Assembly (NCBI RefSeq): GCF_002849855.1
Contig: NZ_CP018616.1
Coordinates: forward strand, 1,550,001 to 1,614,000
DNA length: 64,000 nt
Source: Vibrio azureus
GTDB lineage: Bacteria; Pseudomonadota; Gammaproteobacteria; Enterobacterales; Vibrionaceae
Direction: 5' to 3'
Shown: positions 19,435 through 28,717 of the stretch, in pieces
Position numbering within the stretch: position 1 is the stretch's first letter
Layout of the letters: the number at the start of each line of letters is the position of its first letter
Notes under the pieces: model-generated
What the model was told of the DNA's origin: nothing
The model's database searches: none
The model's input: the letters and a program-made list of their open reading frames with translations, nothing else
Translations under genes and position numbers: made by a program

Positions 19435-21231
19435 ATGAATAATCAATACAACACAATAAGCCGTTCTTGGTTGGTGGCACAAGCAAAAAAATACAAATCA
19501 AAGCTTATCATGGCGAATGTTATTGCTGTCATCGCGACTTTAATCAGTGTCCCTATCCCTTTAATGATGCCTTTGATGGTTGATGAAGTTCTTCTTGACA
19601 CTCCTGCTTCAGGGTTAGCTCTGATGGACGCCGTTTTGCCTCAAGCATGGCAAACGCCAACAGGCTATATCTCCTTTACTCTGTTTCTCGTTATTCTAAT
19701 GAGAGCATTGAGCCAAGCGTTTAGTATTCTACAAAGCCGTCAATTTACTCAGATTTCAAAGACCATCACATTTGAAATGCGCAGTAAAATGATCGATAAA
19801 CTCGGCAGAATCAGTATCCGCCAATACGAAACCAAAGGCAGCGGTGGCATTAATGCTCACCTGATTACCGATATTGAAACCATTGATCAGTTCATTGGTT
19901 CTACACTCGCGAAGTTTATCATCAGTCTTCTTACGGTTTTTGGCACGGCCATTGTTTTGCTTTGGTTAGATTGGCGTCTTGGCCTATTCATATTGCTGGT
20001 TAACCCTATTGTGGTCTATTTCTCCCGTAAATTAGGAGGGATGGTTAAACACCTTAAGCGTAAAGAAAATCATGCTTTTGAGGTTTTTCAAAACCGCTTA
20101 ATTGAAACGCTTGATGGTATCTATCAACTTCGAGCGGCAAATAAAGAAAGGATTTTTTTACAACAGTTAAAAGATAGCGCCAATCAAGTTCGGCTTGATG
20201 CAGACAAATACGCTTGGCAATCAGAAGCGGCAGGACGTGTGTCCTTTTTGCTCTTTTTAATTGGTTTTGAGCTTTTCAGAGCGGTTGCCATGCTAATGGT
20301 GCTTTTTAGTGACCTCACGATTGGGCAAATTTTTGCTGTCTTCGGCTATCTTTGGTTTATGCTCTCCCCAGTTCAAGAGCTGTTAGGTATTCAATTTTCG
20401 TGGTACAGCGCAAAAGCAGCACTTCAACGTATCAATCAATTATTAGTACTTGAAGAAGAACATAGACCAGAGTCTAAAGTTAACCCGTTTATTTCAGACC
20501 AAGAAGTTGATGTCAAAGTTGAGCACGTAACTTTCTCGTATGATGGTGAAAAAAATATCCTCAACGACCTGTCGTTACATATCCCTGCAGGAAAAAAAGT
20601 CGCCCTTGTCGGCGCCAGTGGTGGCGGTAAGTCTACATTGATACAGCTCTTGATTGGTGTATATCAACAAGATACTGGAGAAATTTTATATAATAGCGAA
20701 CGAACGCAAGATATCAGCTTTGAATTAATTCGTGATAAAATTGCCGTTGTATTACAACAACCTATATTATTTAATGATACCTTGAGGCATAATCTTACAC
20801 TTGGTGGTCATTTTGAAGAGAGCGCTCTGTGGCATGCTCTTGAAGTCGCTCAGCTTCAAGATGTTATTTCTCAGTTGAGTCACGGTTTAGAAACAGAGAT
20901 TGGTCGTAATGGTATCCGTTTATCTGGTGGCCAACGTCAGCGGCTTGCGATTGCACGTATGATTCTAAGCAATCCGCAGTTTGTTATTCTTGATGAAGCG
21001 ACGTCTGCATTAGATACCGCAACAGAAGCAGCCTTACATAAAGCTCTAAATGAGTTTTTGCGAGGTAAAACAACACTTATCGTGGCGCACCGTTTATCAG
21101 CTGTCAAACAAGCGGACCTGATTTATGTCCTTAAAGATGGCCAGGTGACTCAGACGGGAACTCACGGTGAACTGGTTAAACAAGAAGGTTTATATCAAAC
21201 ATTATATGGTGGAATCCAATCTCATGCGTAG
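19435..21231 (+). CDS. ABC exporter, fused permease and ATPase (type IV fold)
   Basis: 598 residues: an N-terminal six-helix membrane domain (about 20-320), then a nucleotide-binding domain. Walker A is GASGGGKST (about 396), the signature is RLSGGQRQRLAIARM (about 497), and Walker B is FVILDEATSALD. The D- and H-loops are present (IVAHRLSA). No C39 peptidase-like domain precedes the membrane domain, so it does not look like a LapB/HlyB type I secretion ATPase. Substrate is unknown; lipid, peptide or drug export are all possible. It is followed after 39 bp by letA-letB, so it is probably in the same transcript and may serve the envelope. In E. coli this spot has no ABC exporter. Confidence 0.88.
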   Translation: MNNQYNTISRSWLVAQAKKYKSKLIMANVIAVIATLISVPIPLMMPLMVDEVLLDTPASGLALMDAVLPQAWQTPTGYISFTLFLVILMRALSQAFSILQSRQFTQISKTITFEMRSKMIDKLGRISIRQYETKGSGGINAHLITDIETIDQFIGSTLAKFIISLLTVFGTAIVLLWLDWRLGLFILLVNPIVVYFSRKLGGMVKHLKRKENHAFEVFQNRLIETLDGIYQLRAANKERIFLQQLKDSANQVRLDADKYAWQSEAAGRVSFLLFLIGFELFRAVAMLMVLFSDLTIGQIFAVFGYLWFMLSPVQELLGIQFSWYSAKAALQRINQLLVLEEEHRPESKVNPFISDQEVDVKVEHVTFSYDGEKNILNDLSLHIPAGKKVALVGASGGGKSTLIQLLIGVYQQDTGEILYNSERTQDISFELIRDKIAVVLQQPILFNDTLRHNLTLGGHFEESALWHALEVAQLQDVISQLSHGLETEIGRNGIRLSGGQRQRLAIARMILSNPQFVILDEATSALDTATEAALHKALNEFLRGKTTLIVAHRLSAVKQADLIYVLKDGQVTQTGTHGELVKQEGLYQTLYGGIQSHA

Positions 21232-21270
21232 AGCCTTTGCTCAGCAAATTGATAAAACAAAGAGTTTCCC

Positions 21271-22518
21271 GTGGCACTGCTGAGTAAACATAATCGGCAG
21301 GTTCAACGCGTTCGCCTTTGCCAGGGGTGTGAACTGCCTGTCGATGTGATTCCATTAAACCATAGACACCGAGCTCACTGCCCTCGGTGTGGTACCCAAC
21401 TGTACCGAGGAGGTAACCCAAGCCTGTCAGGGAATGCTGCCATCGCCTTCACTTGTCTATTGCTTTTTATCCCCTCACATTTTTATGATTTCATCAGCAT
21501 TCGTCTCTTTGGGGTAATGATACCTGCTACTTTACCCTCTGGTGTTTTTACCCTGTTTCAAGACGGTTTTATATTGCTACCGCTACTGATTTTTCTCTGC
21601 AGTACCCTAGCCCCTTTGATTGTGTGTAGTTCCGTTTTACTCGCCCACTGGTCCATATCTCAGCGATGGTTTAAAAGCTTACAAGTTTCACTTTGGCTGG
21701 TTCAAAACTTAAAGCACTGGGTGATGTTAGACGTTTTCTTGGTCAGCATTGCTATCTCATGTTTCAAGTTACAAGAGCTGTCTGATATTTATGTCGGCCC
21801 TGGCCTTATCGGTTTGGTACTGCTACAGATTTTCACGGTTATGTTATTATCACGCATCTGTGTGCGTCGTTATTGGGAAGCTTGGCAACCTGAAGTGAGC
21901 TACAAGTTTGAGCATAAGGACATTGATTGTCATGAGTGCCACCTTTCCCAGCCTAAACAGGACCACTGCCAACGCTGCCATCATCACTTACATCACCGTG
22001 AACCCCACTCCATCCAGAAAACATGGGCCTATTTAGTCGCTGCCAGTATTGTTATCTTTCCCGCTAACCTCATACCGATCTCAATTTTAACCACGAATGG
22101 CCAGCGCTTAGAGGATACCATTTACTCTGGTGTAATGGGCCTTGTGCAAAACGGTATGTATGGCATTGCGGTGATCATCTTCGTAGCGAGTATTGTCGTC
22201 CCTGTTGCTAAGATTATTGGATTGGCTTACATCTTGTTATGCATCCAATTTAAACAAATCAAACACAGAAAACAGCAGATGATGGTATATTTTGCCGTTA
22301 AATGGATCGGAAAATGGTCAGTGATGGATTTATTTGTCATTTCAATCATGATGACCTTAATCGATCGTGGGCAAATTCTTGACTTTATCCCAGGCTATGG
22401 GGCCGTTGCTTTCGGAGCTGTCGTTGTCTTCACTATGTTGGCCGCCGATAGTCTTGACCCTAGATGTATTTGGAAAGCGCCACCCCAAAAATCCAACAAA
22501 GAGCAAATTAATGAGTGA
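21271..22518 (+). CDS. letA: Intermembrane lipid transport membrane protein LetA (YebS/PqiA family)
   Basis: 415 residues. Two zinc-ribbon-like cysteine sets are visible: CQGC...CPRCGTQL (about 17-45) and CHECHLSQPKQDHCQRCHHH (about 226-245). Each precedes a four-helix PqiA membrane module. LetA partners the MCE protein LetB in lipid transport between inner and outer membranes. I prefer LetA over PqiA because the next gene has seven MCE domains, like LetB, and rsmF follows, as in E. coli yebS-yebT-yebU. The start is GTG at 21271; its Shine-Dalgarno is poor, so translation may depend on the upstream gene. It overlaps letB by 8 bp. Confidence 0.92.
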   Translation: MALLSKHNRQVQRVRLCQGCELPVDVIPLNHRHRAHCPRCGTQLYRGGNPSLSGNAAIAFTCLLLFIPSHFYDFISIRLFGVMIPATLPSGVFTLFQDGFILLPLLIFLCSTLAPLIVCSSVLLAHWSISQRWFKSLQVSLWLVQNLKHWVMLDVFLVSIAISCFKLQELSDIYVGPGLIGLVLLQIFTVMLLSRICVRRYWEAWQPEVSYKFEHKDIDCHECHLSQPKQDHCQRCHHHLHHREPHSIQKTWAYLVAASIVIFPANLIPISILTTNGQRLEDTIYSGVMGLVQNGMYGIAVIIFVASIVVPVAKIIGLAYILLCIQFKQIKHRKQQMMVYFAVKWIGKWSVMDLFVISIMMTLIDRGQILDFIPGYGAVAFGAVVVFTMLAADSLDPRCIWKAPPQKSNKEQINE

Positions 22519-25159
22519 TAAAAACGGTTCTCAAGCATCATACTCACCTGACGTAAAGAAAAGCAAAGGCATTTCTCCGCTGTGGCTTTTGCCGGTGTTA
22601 ACCATGGTTCTTGCCGGTTGGTTAGTGTTCAAATCGGTTCATGATGCCGGTCAAAGCGTGCAAATTTACTTTTCTGAAGCGGCAGGGTTAATTCCGGGTC
22701 GGACAACCATTCGTTATCAAGGTTTAGAAGTTGGGATGGTTCGTAACATAAGCTTGTCTCAAGATTTAAGCAATATTTATGTCGATGCGGATATTTACCC
22801 AGATGCAACTAAATTACTTAACGATAAAACTCGATTCTGGTTGGTTAAACCGACCGCTAGTTTGAGCGGAGTTTCTGGTTTAGACGCTTTGGTTTCCGGT
22901 AATTACATTGCGATTCAACCTGGTGATAGCCAAAAATTTGAAACTACATTTCACGCACTAAACTCTGCCCCAAGAGACTTAAAAGTCAATCAGGGATTAA
23001 ATATTCAACTTAAAAGCCGTGATCTTGGTGGGATATCCATTGGTTCGCAGATTGTTTACAAAAAAATACCTATCGGCGAGATTTACAACTACCAATTAGA
23101 CAAAGATGCTAAATCCGTCACCATCCAAGCAAATATTGAAGAACAGTATCGACATATAATCAATGATCGCAGTCGATTTTGGAATGTTAGTGGCTTAGGA
23201 GCGAATATTGGATTCAATGGGGTTGATGTCAAACTGGAAAGCATGAATGCTCTGCTCTCTGGTGCTATTGCTGTTGATTCACCTGACGATGGCGAACCCG
23301 TTAAAGAAAATAGTGAATTTCATCTCTATAAAGATTTACAAACCGCAGGCCGAGGAATCGCGATTAAAATCGCCCTACCTGATGATAATAACATCAGCGG
23401 TAAAGGCGCTCCTATCATGTATCGGGGTATTGAAGTAGGTCAAATCACCGACCTAAAGCTTTCTGAAGACAATAAAGTTATTTTAGCTTCAGCAGCGATC
23501 CAACCCGCCTTCAGCGATATGTTAACCGTCAATACTCGCTTTGTTCTCGAAGAAGCAAAAGTCTCTTTATCTGGTGTTGAAAATATTACTAACTTAGTGC
23601 GTGGGAATTTTTTAACCATCGTGCCCAATAAAGGGAAAAGTACCCGTCAATTCACTGCTATTCGCAAGAGCGTTTTTAATCAACAACAAGAAAAATCCAT
23701 TGCAATCCGTTTAGTTTCAAACAATTCATATGGTTTGGATAGCGGGGCAAACCTGCTTTATAAAGGGGTTGTGGTTGGCTCTGTTATCAAAGTGGGACTA
23801 CAAGGTACAACTAAGCAAAGCAACAACGAAGTTTTCATGGATGTGTTGGTTGATCATGAATACAAGCATCTACTTAAATCAAATAACCGATTCTATGTGA
23901 CTGGCAGTGCTTCTGCTGAGCTCACTGAGTCGGGGTTAAGTATTACTGTGCCACCTGCAAAACAACTCTTAACAGGTTCAATTAGCTTTGTCAGTCAAGG
24001 CAAAAACACTGTGAAAGATGAATATCAACTATTTCAAAGTGCCTCATTAGCAGAGATTGCCCAGTACAATCAAACTGGCTCTAAGACTCTGACATTATTC
24101 ACCAAAGAGCTCCCCTCGATTTCCAAAGGCAGCCCACTCCTCTACCGCAACTTGCCTGTAGGAAGTGTCTCTGATTTTAGCTTGGTTAACGATGGGGTGA
24201 TTGTAAAAGTGACGATAGAGAACCGTTACGCTTACTTAGTTGGCAAGCAAACCGTTTTTTGGAATCGTTCAGGCGTTGAAATCGACGCATCAATGGCAGG
24301 CATTCGCGTAAAAGCCGACCCAATAAGGACTCTTATCCAGGGTGGCATTGCGTTTGATACTATAGAAGGTGTTGAAAACAAAATCGCTCATCGCTGGAAA
24401 CTTTACAACAACCAAAGTGAAGCCAGACAATTTGGTAAAACCATCACATTATTGACAAATGGCACCCAAGAAGTGAGCGAAGGGACCCCTATTCAATATC
24501 AAGGAATTAAAGTTGGAGAAGTCACCTCTGTATCACCAGATTTCAAGCAAGAGTCGATGAAAGTACAAGCGCATCTCTACCCTCAATATGTTGACGACAT
24601 TGCCGTGACAGGGTCACACTTTTGGCTCGCTTCACCACAAATTGGAATTAGCGGAGTCAAAAACCTCGATGCGCTTGTCTCTAAATCGATCAGCGTTAAG
24701 CCAGGAAATGGTAACAGTAAGTTCCAATTTGACTTAGCAAATACTGACCAATCACAACAAGGCATAGGCTTTATTTTACAGAGCGAACAACGCGGTTCTG
24801 TTCAAGTAGGCACACCAATACTCTACCGACAAATGGATGTAGGGACAGTCACAGATATTCAGCTCGGTGAGTTTGCTGACCGAGTCATGATTCAAATTGA
24901 AGTTTTGCCTCAATTCGCTTACCTAGTGCGTCAAAACAGTGTCTTTTGGAATGTTTCTGGCGTTGATGTTTCTTTTGGCCTCTCAGGCGCAAGCATCCGT
25001 TCTGGCACAGTTGAAAGTTTAGTTAGAGGTGGCATCGCGTTTGCTACCCCTGAACAATCAAACCTTAAACCGATTGCAGAAGCTGGGAAAACGTTTTACC
25101 TCAACCCTCAAGCTGAAGAAGATTGGACAAGTTGGCAAACACCGATACCTAAACCTTAG
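22511..25159 (+). CDS. letB: MCE-domain lipid-transport tunnel protein LetB (YebT), seven MCE domains
   Basis: 882 residues from ATG at 22511 (MSDKNGSQASYSPDV), overlapping the letA stop (ATGAGTGA). One N-terminal membrane helix (WLLPVLTMVLAGWLVF, about 25-42) anchors a periplasmic rod. I count seven MCE repeats, recognised by the pattern G-x-x-I-x-Y-x-G-x-x-V-G, for example TTIRYQGLEVGMV, SQIVYKKIPIGEI, APIMYRGIEVGQI, ANLLYKGVVVGSV, SPLLYRNLPVGSV, TPIQYQGIKVGEV and TPILYRQMDVGTV. E. coli LetB has seven stacked MCE rings that form a tunnel long enough to span the periplasm, and this length fits. PqiB has only three. Confidence 0.95.
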   Translation: MSDKNGSQASYSPDVKKSKGISPLWLLPVLTMVLAGWLVFKSVHDAGQSVQIYFSEAAGLIPGRTTIRYQGLEVGMVRNISLSQDLSNIYVDADIYPDATKLLNDKTRFWLVKPTASLSGVSGLDALVSGNYIAIQPGDSQKFETTFHALNSAPRDLKVNQGLNIQLKSRDLGGISIGSQIVYKKIPIGEIYNYQLDKDAKSVTIQANIEEQYRHIINDRSRFWNVSGLGANIGFNGVDVKLESMNALLSGAIAVDSPDDGEPVKENSEFHLYKDLQTAGRGIAIKIALPDDNNISGKGAPIMYRGIEVGQITDLKLSEDNKVILASAAIQPAFSDMLTVNTRFVLEEAKVSLSGVENITNLVRGNFLTIVPNKGKSTRQFTAIRKSVFNQQQEKSIAIRLVSNNSYGLDSGANLLYKGVVVGSVIKVGLQGTTKQSNNEVFMDVLVDHEYKHLLKSNNRFYVTGSASAELTESGLSITVPPAKQLLTGSISFVSQGKNTVKDEYQLFQSASLAEIAQYNQTGSKTLTLFTKELPSISKGSPLLYRNLPVGSVSDFSLVNDGVIVKVTIENRYAYLVGKQTVFWNRSGVEIDASMAGIRVKADPIRTLIQGGIAFDTIEGVENKIAHRWKLYNNQSEARQFGKTITLLTNGTQEVSEGTPIQYQGIKVGEVTSVSPDFKQESMKVQAHLYPQYVDDIAVTGSHFWLASPQIGISGVKNLDALVSKSISVKPGNGNSKFQFDLANTDQSQQGIGFILQSEQRGSVQVGTPILYRQMDVGTVTDIQLGEFADRVMIQIEVLPQFAYLVRQNSVFWNVSGVDVSFGLSGASIRSGTVESLVRGGIAFATPEQSNLKPIAEAGKTFYLNPQAEEDWTSWQTPIPKP

Positions 25160-25186
25160 TCGCCCAAACTAACACCCAAAATTATC

Positions 25187-25215
25187 AAAAGAGTAGCTTT
25201 TATGCTGCTCTTTTT
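25187..25215 (+). terminator. Intrinsic terminator after letB
   Basis: AAAAGAGTAGC (25187-25197) pairs with GCTGCTCTTTT (25204-25214) through one G-U pair, with a 6-nt loop and a run of five T. It lies 28 bp after the letB stop. It also overlaps the spurious upstream extension of the rsmF frame, supporting the later rsmF start. Confidence 0.8.
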
Positions 25216-25291
25216 GGTTCGTTTCCGACTATCAGTGTTCGTTTCTTTGGTGATTTCGTATATTATTTGCTTTAAATTCTGTAACCGAGAA

Positions 25292-26731
25292 ATGACTTTG
25301 CATTCTAACGTATATATTCCTGAAGCTTTTCTAGAAAAAATTCAGACTATTCTTCCCAAGCATCTCAACATGGAAGAATTTATCGCATCTTGTCAAAAAC
25401 CACTGCGTAAAAGCATCCGAGTGAACACCTTGAAGATCAGTGTGGAATCATTTCTCGAACGTGCAGAGTTAAAAGGTTGGAAGCTTACGCCTGTCCCATG
25501 GTGTGATACTGGTTTCTGGATTGATGCAGATGAATCAAACGTCCCACTTGGCAATACTGCCGAGCATATGTCAGGATTATTTTACATCCAAGAAGCCAGT
25601 TCCATGATGCCTGTCTCAGCTCTTTTCATGCACGAAGAGCAATATCACAGCGTATTAGATACTGCTGCCGCACCAGGCTCAAAAACAACTCAAATCGCTG
25701 CACTCATGGACAATCAAGGCATCTTAGTCGCCAACGAGTATGCCGCTAGTCGAGTCAAAGTTTTGCACGCCAATATTGAACGATGTGGTGTTCGCAATAC
25801 AGCCCTGAGTAATTTCGATGGCCGTGTCTTTGGTGGATGGCTTCCCGAGCAATTTGACGCCGTGTTATTGGATGCTCCATGCTCTGGTGAAGGAACATTA
25901 CGTAAAGATGCTGATGCCATGAAAAACTGGTCTCAAGAATCTGTCCTTGATATCGCCAATACGCAAAAAGAACTGATTGAAAGTGCGTTCTGCTCTCTCA
26001 AAACCGATGGTGTGATGGTCTACTCTACCTGTACTTTAAGTACCGAAGAGAACCAACAAGTGTGCCATCACATAAAAGAGACATTTGGTGACGCGGTGAA
26101 ATTTGAAAGCCTTGCAGGTTTATTCCCTATGGCTGAACAAGCCCTAACCGAAGACGGCTTTTTACATATTTTCCCTCAAGTCTACGATTGTGAAGGCTTC
26201 TTCGTTGCTCGAGTTCGTAAAGTCGCTCCCGTAGAGACACCAATCGTAAAAAAACGTATGGGTAAATTCCCATTTGAAAAGGCTTCAAAAAAAGTAACTT
26301 CTGACATTGCCAATCAGCTCAAAGACGCATTGGGCATTAGCTTTCCAAATGACGCAACATTATGGCTTCGCGATAAAGATGTGTGGCTGTTTCCACAAGC
26401 ACTAGAACCTATGCTTGGTGAGCTGCGCTTTTCTAGAATGGGGATCAAAATTGCAGAAACGCATAAGAATGGTTATCGCTGGCAACATCAAGTAGCAACG
26501 GCTCTGGCTGATGGTACAGAACAACACACTGTGGAATTAAATACAGAAGAAGCACGCGAATGGTTTATGGGGCGAGATATTAGACCAAGCTATTTGGCAG
26601 AAAAGCAGGTAACAAAAGGCGAAGTTTTGGTTAAATATGACGGTGCTATTATCGGCTTAGGTAAATGGGTAAATAATCGAATTAAGAACGGCCTACCTCG
26701 CGAATTGGTTCGCGATAAGAATTTATTTTAG
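25292..26731 (+). CDS. rsmF: 16S rRNA (cytosine-1407-C5)-methyltransferase RsmF
   Basis: 479 residues from ATG at 25292 (MTLHSNVYIPEAFLEKIQ), the same length as E. coli RsmF. The open frame extends to 25202, but those 30 residues overlap a terminator and are not conserved. Uses SAM to make m5C1407 in 16S rRNA. SAM motif: LDTAAAPGSKTTQIA (about 120). The paired catalytic cysteines are in DAPCSGEGTLRKD (about 195) and YSTCTLSTEENQ (about 247). The C-terminal domain has a PUA-like end (GLGKWVNNRIKNGLPRELVR). Position after letB is as in E. coli. Confidence 0.96.
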   Translation: MTLHSNVYIPEAFLEKIQTILPKHLNMEEFIASCQKPLRKSIRVNTLKISVESFLERAELKGWKLTPVPWCDTGFWIDADESNVPLGNTAEHMSGLFYIQEASSMMPVSALFMHEEQYHSVLDTAAAPGSKTTQIAALMDNQGILVANEYAASRVKVLHANIERCGVRNTALSNFDGRVFGGWLPEQFDAVLLDAPCSGEGTLRKDADAMKNWSQESVLDIANTQKELIESAFCSLKTDGVMVYSTCTLSTEENQQVCHHIKETFGDAVKFESLAGLFPMAEQALTEDGFLHIFPQVYDCEGFFVARVRKVAPVETPIVKKRMGKFPFEKASKKVTSDIANQLKDALGISFPNDATLWLRDKDVWLFPQALEPMLGELRFSRMGIKIAETHKNGYRWQHQVATALADGTEQHTVELNTEEAREWFMGRDIRPSYLAEKQVTKGEVLVKYDGAIIGLGKWVNNRIKNGLPRELVRDKNLF

Positions 26732-27037
26732 TCGACTCTCCTCACACTCGTACTTCCCTCTACTACCTGTCAGTTTGGATGTTTATTTTTAATAATTCAC
26801 ATTGACAGGTTTTGCTTTTTCGGGGGGCAACTCGAAAAAGCAATCTTGGGACAAGCAATCTTGGGACAGACATGGTTATGTAAAGTAGGGCTAATTAGAA
26901 CAGACATGATTAGAATGAAAAACCAACATGACTTGCAATAAAAAGTGTGTTGCCTTTCTCAAAATGATCATAATCACAGAGTAATCCTTACCCTCTTGAA
27001 CTACTGTTTATTTATCCATGCTCAATGCAGATAAACC
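26732..27037. repeat. Repeat-bearing left flank of the REP transposase
   Basis: 306 bp without a gene. It holds an imperfect long inverted pair CCTGTCA / TGACAGG (about 26767 and 26803), a perfect 11-bp hairpin TTGCTTTTTCG / CGAAAAAGCAA (26812-26822 / 26833-26843) with a G-rich loop, a 15-bp direct duplication AAGCAATCTTGGGAC (26838-26852 and 26853-26867), the core GGGACAGACATG (26863-26874) and a variant GAACAGACATG (26898-26908). The core is shared with repeats elsewhere in the window. Confidence 0.7.
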
Positions 27038-27991
27038 ATGACAGTTGCTCGAACAACATTAATTAACATTGAAGCCACCCCTTATTATCACTGCATTTCT
27101 CGTTGCGTTCGCCGCTCTTTTTTGTGTGGCTATGATCAGCAGACGAATGCCTGTTTTGAGCACCGACGTGGCTGGATTGAAAAGCGCTTACTTCAATTAG
27201 CCCAGGTCTTTTGTATTGATGTTTGTGCTTATGCCATCATGAGTAATCACTATCATGTGGTCTTGCACGTTAATTCCACTCTCGCCGACACGCTTTCTTT
27301 ACATCAAGTCGCAGCTCGGTGGTTAAGTTTGCATCGCACACCCGAACTAATCCGTCGGTTTCTCTCCGGTGATACCTTGTCTGAGCCTGAACTGGCTTGC
27401 TGTAAAGAAATGATTGAGCAATGGCGAACACGGCTGACCAGCATCAGTTGGTTTATGAAATTACTCAATCAGCATATTGCCTTTAAAGCGAATCAAGAAG
27501 ACGAATGTAAAGGCCACTTTTGGGAAGGAAGATTTAAAAGCCAAGCATTACTGGATGAAAAAGCGCTCGCTGCGGCGATGGCCTACGTCGATTTAAACCC
27601 TGTTCGCGCAAACTTAGCAAACACACCAGAGGAGTCTGAGTTTACCTCGGTTAAAACTAGGATCGAGGCGCTTCGCGATGGACAGCCTTCGTCTTTACTC
27701 TTTCCATTTACCGAAGAGTCTATACAAGACCCACCTCAAGGACTTCCATTTCAACTCTTGGATTATCTGGAATTAGTCGATTGGACAGCAAGACAAATAA
27801 GAAGTGGTAAACAAGGCTATCAAGACGCTCGTCTCCCTTCGATTCTACAAAGATTAGGGTTAGACCATTCTCATTGGCTCACAGCATGTCATCATATTGA
27901 AAAAGGTTTTTTTGTGGGGACCGATGTATCAATTAAAGCTTCTCTACCTTTCTTCAATCGGCAAAAAGTCACTGGTTTCCGTTTGTCTTAA
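27038..27991 (+). mobile_element. REP-associated tyrosine transposase (RAYT, Y1/IS200-like)
   Basis: 317 residues. The HUH nuclease motif is HYH at residues 71-73 (IMSNHYHVVLHV), and the likely nucleophile is Tyr183 in MAYVDLNPVRA. GHFWEGRFKSQALL (about 160-173) is the usual RAYT core. RAYTs are domesticated single-copy relatives of IS200/IS605 transposases that nick and disperse REP hairpins rather than moving themselves. The C-terminal ~110 residues are family-specific. The ATG at 27038 has no strong Shine-Dalgarno. Both flanks carry repeats with the GGGACAGACATG core, which also occurs at 6.8 kb and 35.8 kb. The gene is intact, with no frameshift or missing catalytic residue. Confidence 0.9.
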
Positions 27992-28512
27992 CACTAGTCA
28001 GACAAAAGCTGTAGATCAAAGATTCTAGACTCCTCGATCTTTAAATCTGTTAAAAATCCATTGAGTTCCATTTCTCGCCCTCTTTGAGCAATGTTCTTAC
28101 TTAATCTCTCATCCAAATTTAAGATTAACATCGATTATTAGACCGAAGTAAGCAAGCTTTGAGGTTTATCGTCTGTCCTTTTTAAGTCTTCCAGACTATT
28201 AAAAAACCTCAGGAATATTACATGTCCTTTTTAATATTCTCCTTTTTAATATCCCCCATCTTATTAATATTCATAATGCTGTTTGAATGCAATTGGGTAA
28301 CTAGATAACTTTTGACTGTCCCTAATTATTTTGCTGGAACCTAAACAACTATGTCTGTCCCAATATAGCTTCAATAGAGCTTCCCGAAGTAAGTTTCATA
28401 TGCTTCCTCATTTTGTCTCACCTTTAAAACAAACCCAATGTATTTTTCTAGTTGGAACCAAGTTCACTCGCGATCCTATTAAAGTGTACTAGAATAATTA
28501 GACGTATTGATT
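27992..28512. repeat. Repeat-bearing right flank of the REP transposase
   Basis: About 520 bp without a gene. It contains a long-stem inverted pair GAGGTTT / AAACCTC (about 28160-28210) enclosing GTCTGTCC, a GACTGTCCC at 28314-28322 and ATGTCTGTCCC at 28351-28361, the reverse complement of the core seen on the left flank. These orientations make the transposase the centre of a loosely inverted repeat arrangement. Part of the stretch is plain AT-rich sequence in which I see nothing. Confidence 0.55.
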
Positions 28513-28529
28513 GGAGGTGTTCAACACAC

Positions 28530-28610
28530 ATGGCATTCTCATCAGAGATAAGAGTGATGTTTATTGTGCAGTTTGAGATGCATAACAATGTCTTTAATGG
28601 CGAATCTTAA
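28530..28610 (+). CDS. Possible 26-residue peptide (or sRNA body)
   Basis: ATG at 28530 opens a frame of 26 codons ending TAA at 28608-28610: it begins MAFSSEIRVMFIVQFEM and ends NGES. A textbook GGAGGT (28513-28518) lies 11 bases upstream, slightly long spacing. A strong plus-strand terminator follows 27 bp after the stop, with no other plus-strand gene within 600 bp upstream. This suggests a short dedicated transcript. Whether it is translated or acts as a small RNA cannot be told. I do not recognise the peptide, and I could not assign a convincing -35/-10 pair, although TAGAAT at 28490-28495 is a candidate -10. Confidence 0.4.
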   Translation: MAFSSEIRVMFIVQFEMHNNVFNGES

Positions 28611-28636
28611 TACAGGCTTCAGTAGCCGTTTCCCCT

Positions 28637-28673
28637 AGGCCCAAAGATATGGAAGAATTTGGGCCTTTTTTTT
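28637..28673 (+). terminator. Strong plus-strand terminator without an obvious gene
   Basis: AGGCCCAAA (28637-28645) pairs with TTTGGGCCT (28658-28666), nine base pairs, followed by eight T in total. On the minus strand the hairpin has no U-run, so it serves plus-strand transcription. The nearest annotated plus-strand gene upstream ends at 27991. Confidence 0.9.
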
Positions 28674-28717
28674 GTCCGCTACGTTGAAGCCTGCAAGTTT
28701 CAAGTTAAGAAAAATAC

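Noticed and set aside
19435..21231. The ABC exporter as the missing LapB transporter for the giant adhesin
   Set aside because: It has no C39-like N-terminal domain, is only 598 residues, is 23 kb away and lies with letAB.
25202..25291. Upstream extension of rsmF with a hydrophobic N-terminus
   Set aside because: It overlaps the letB terminator and is absent from RsmF proteins; ATG at 25292 gives the normal 479 residues.
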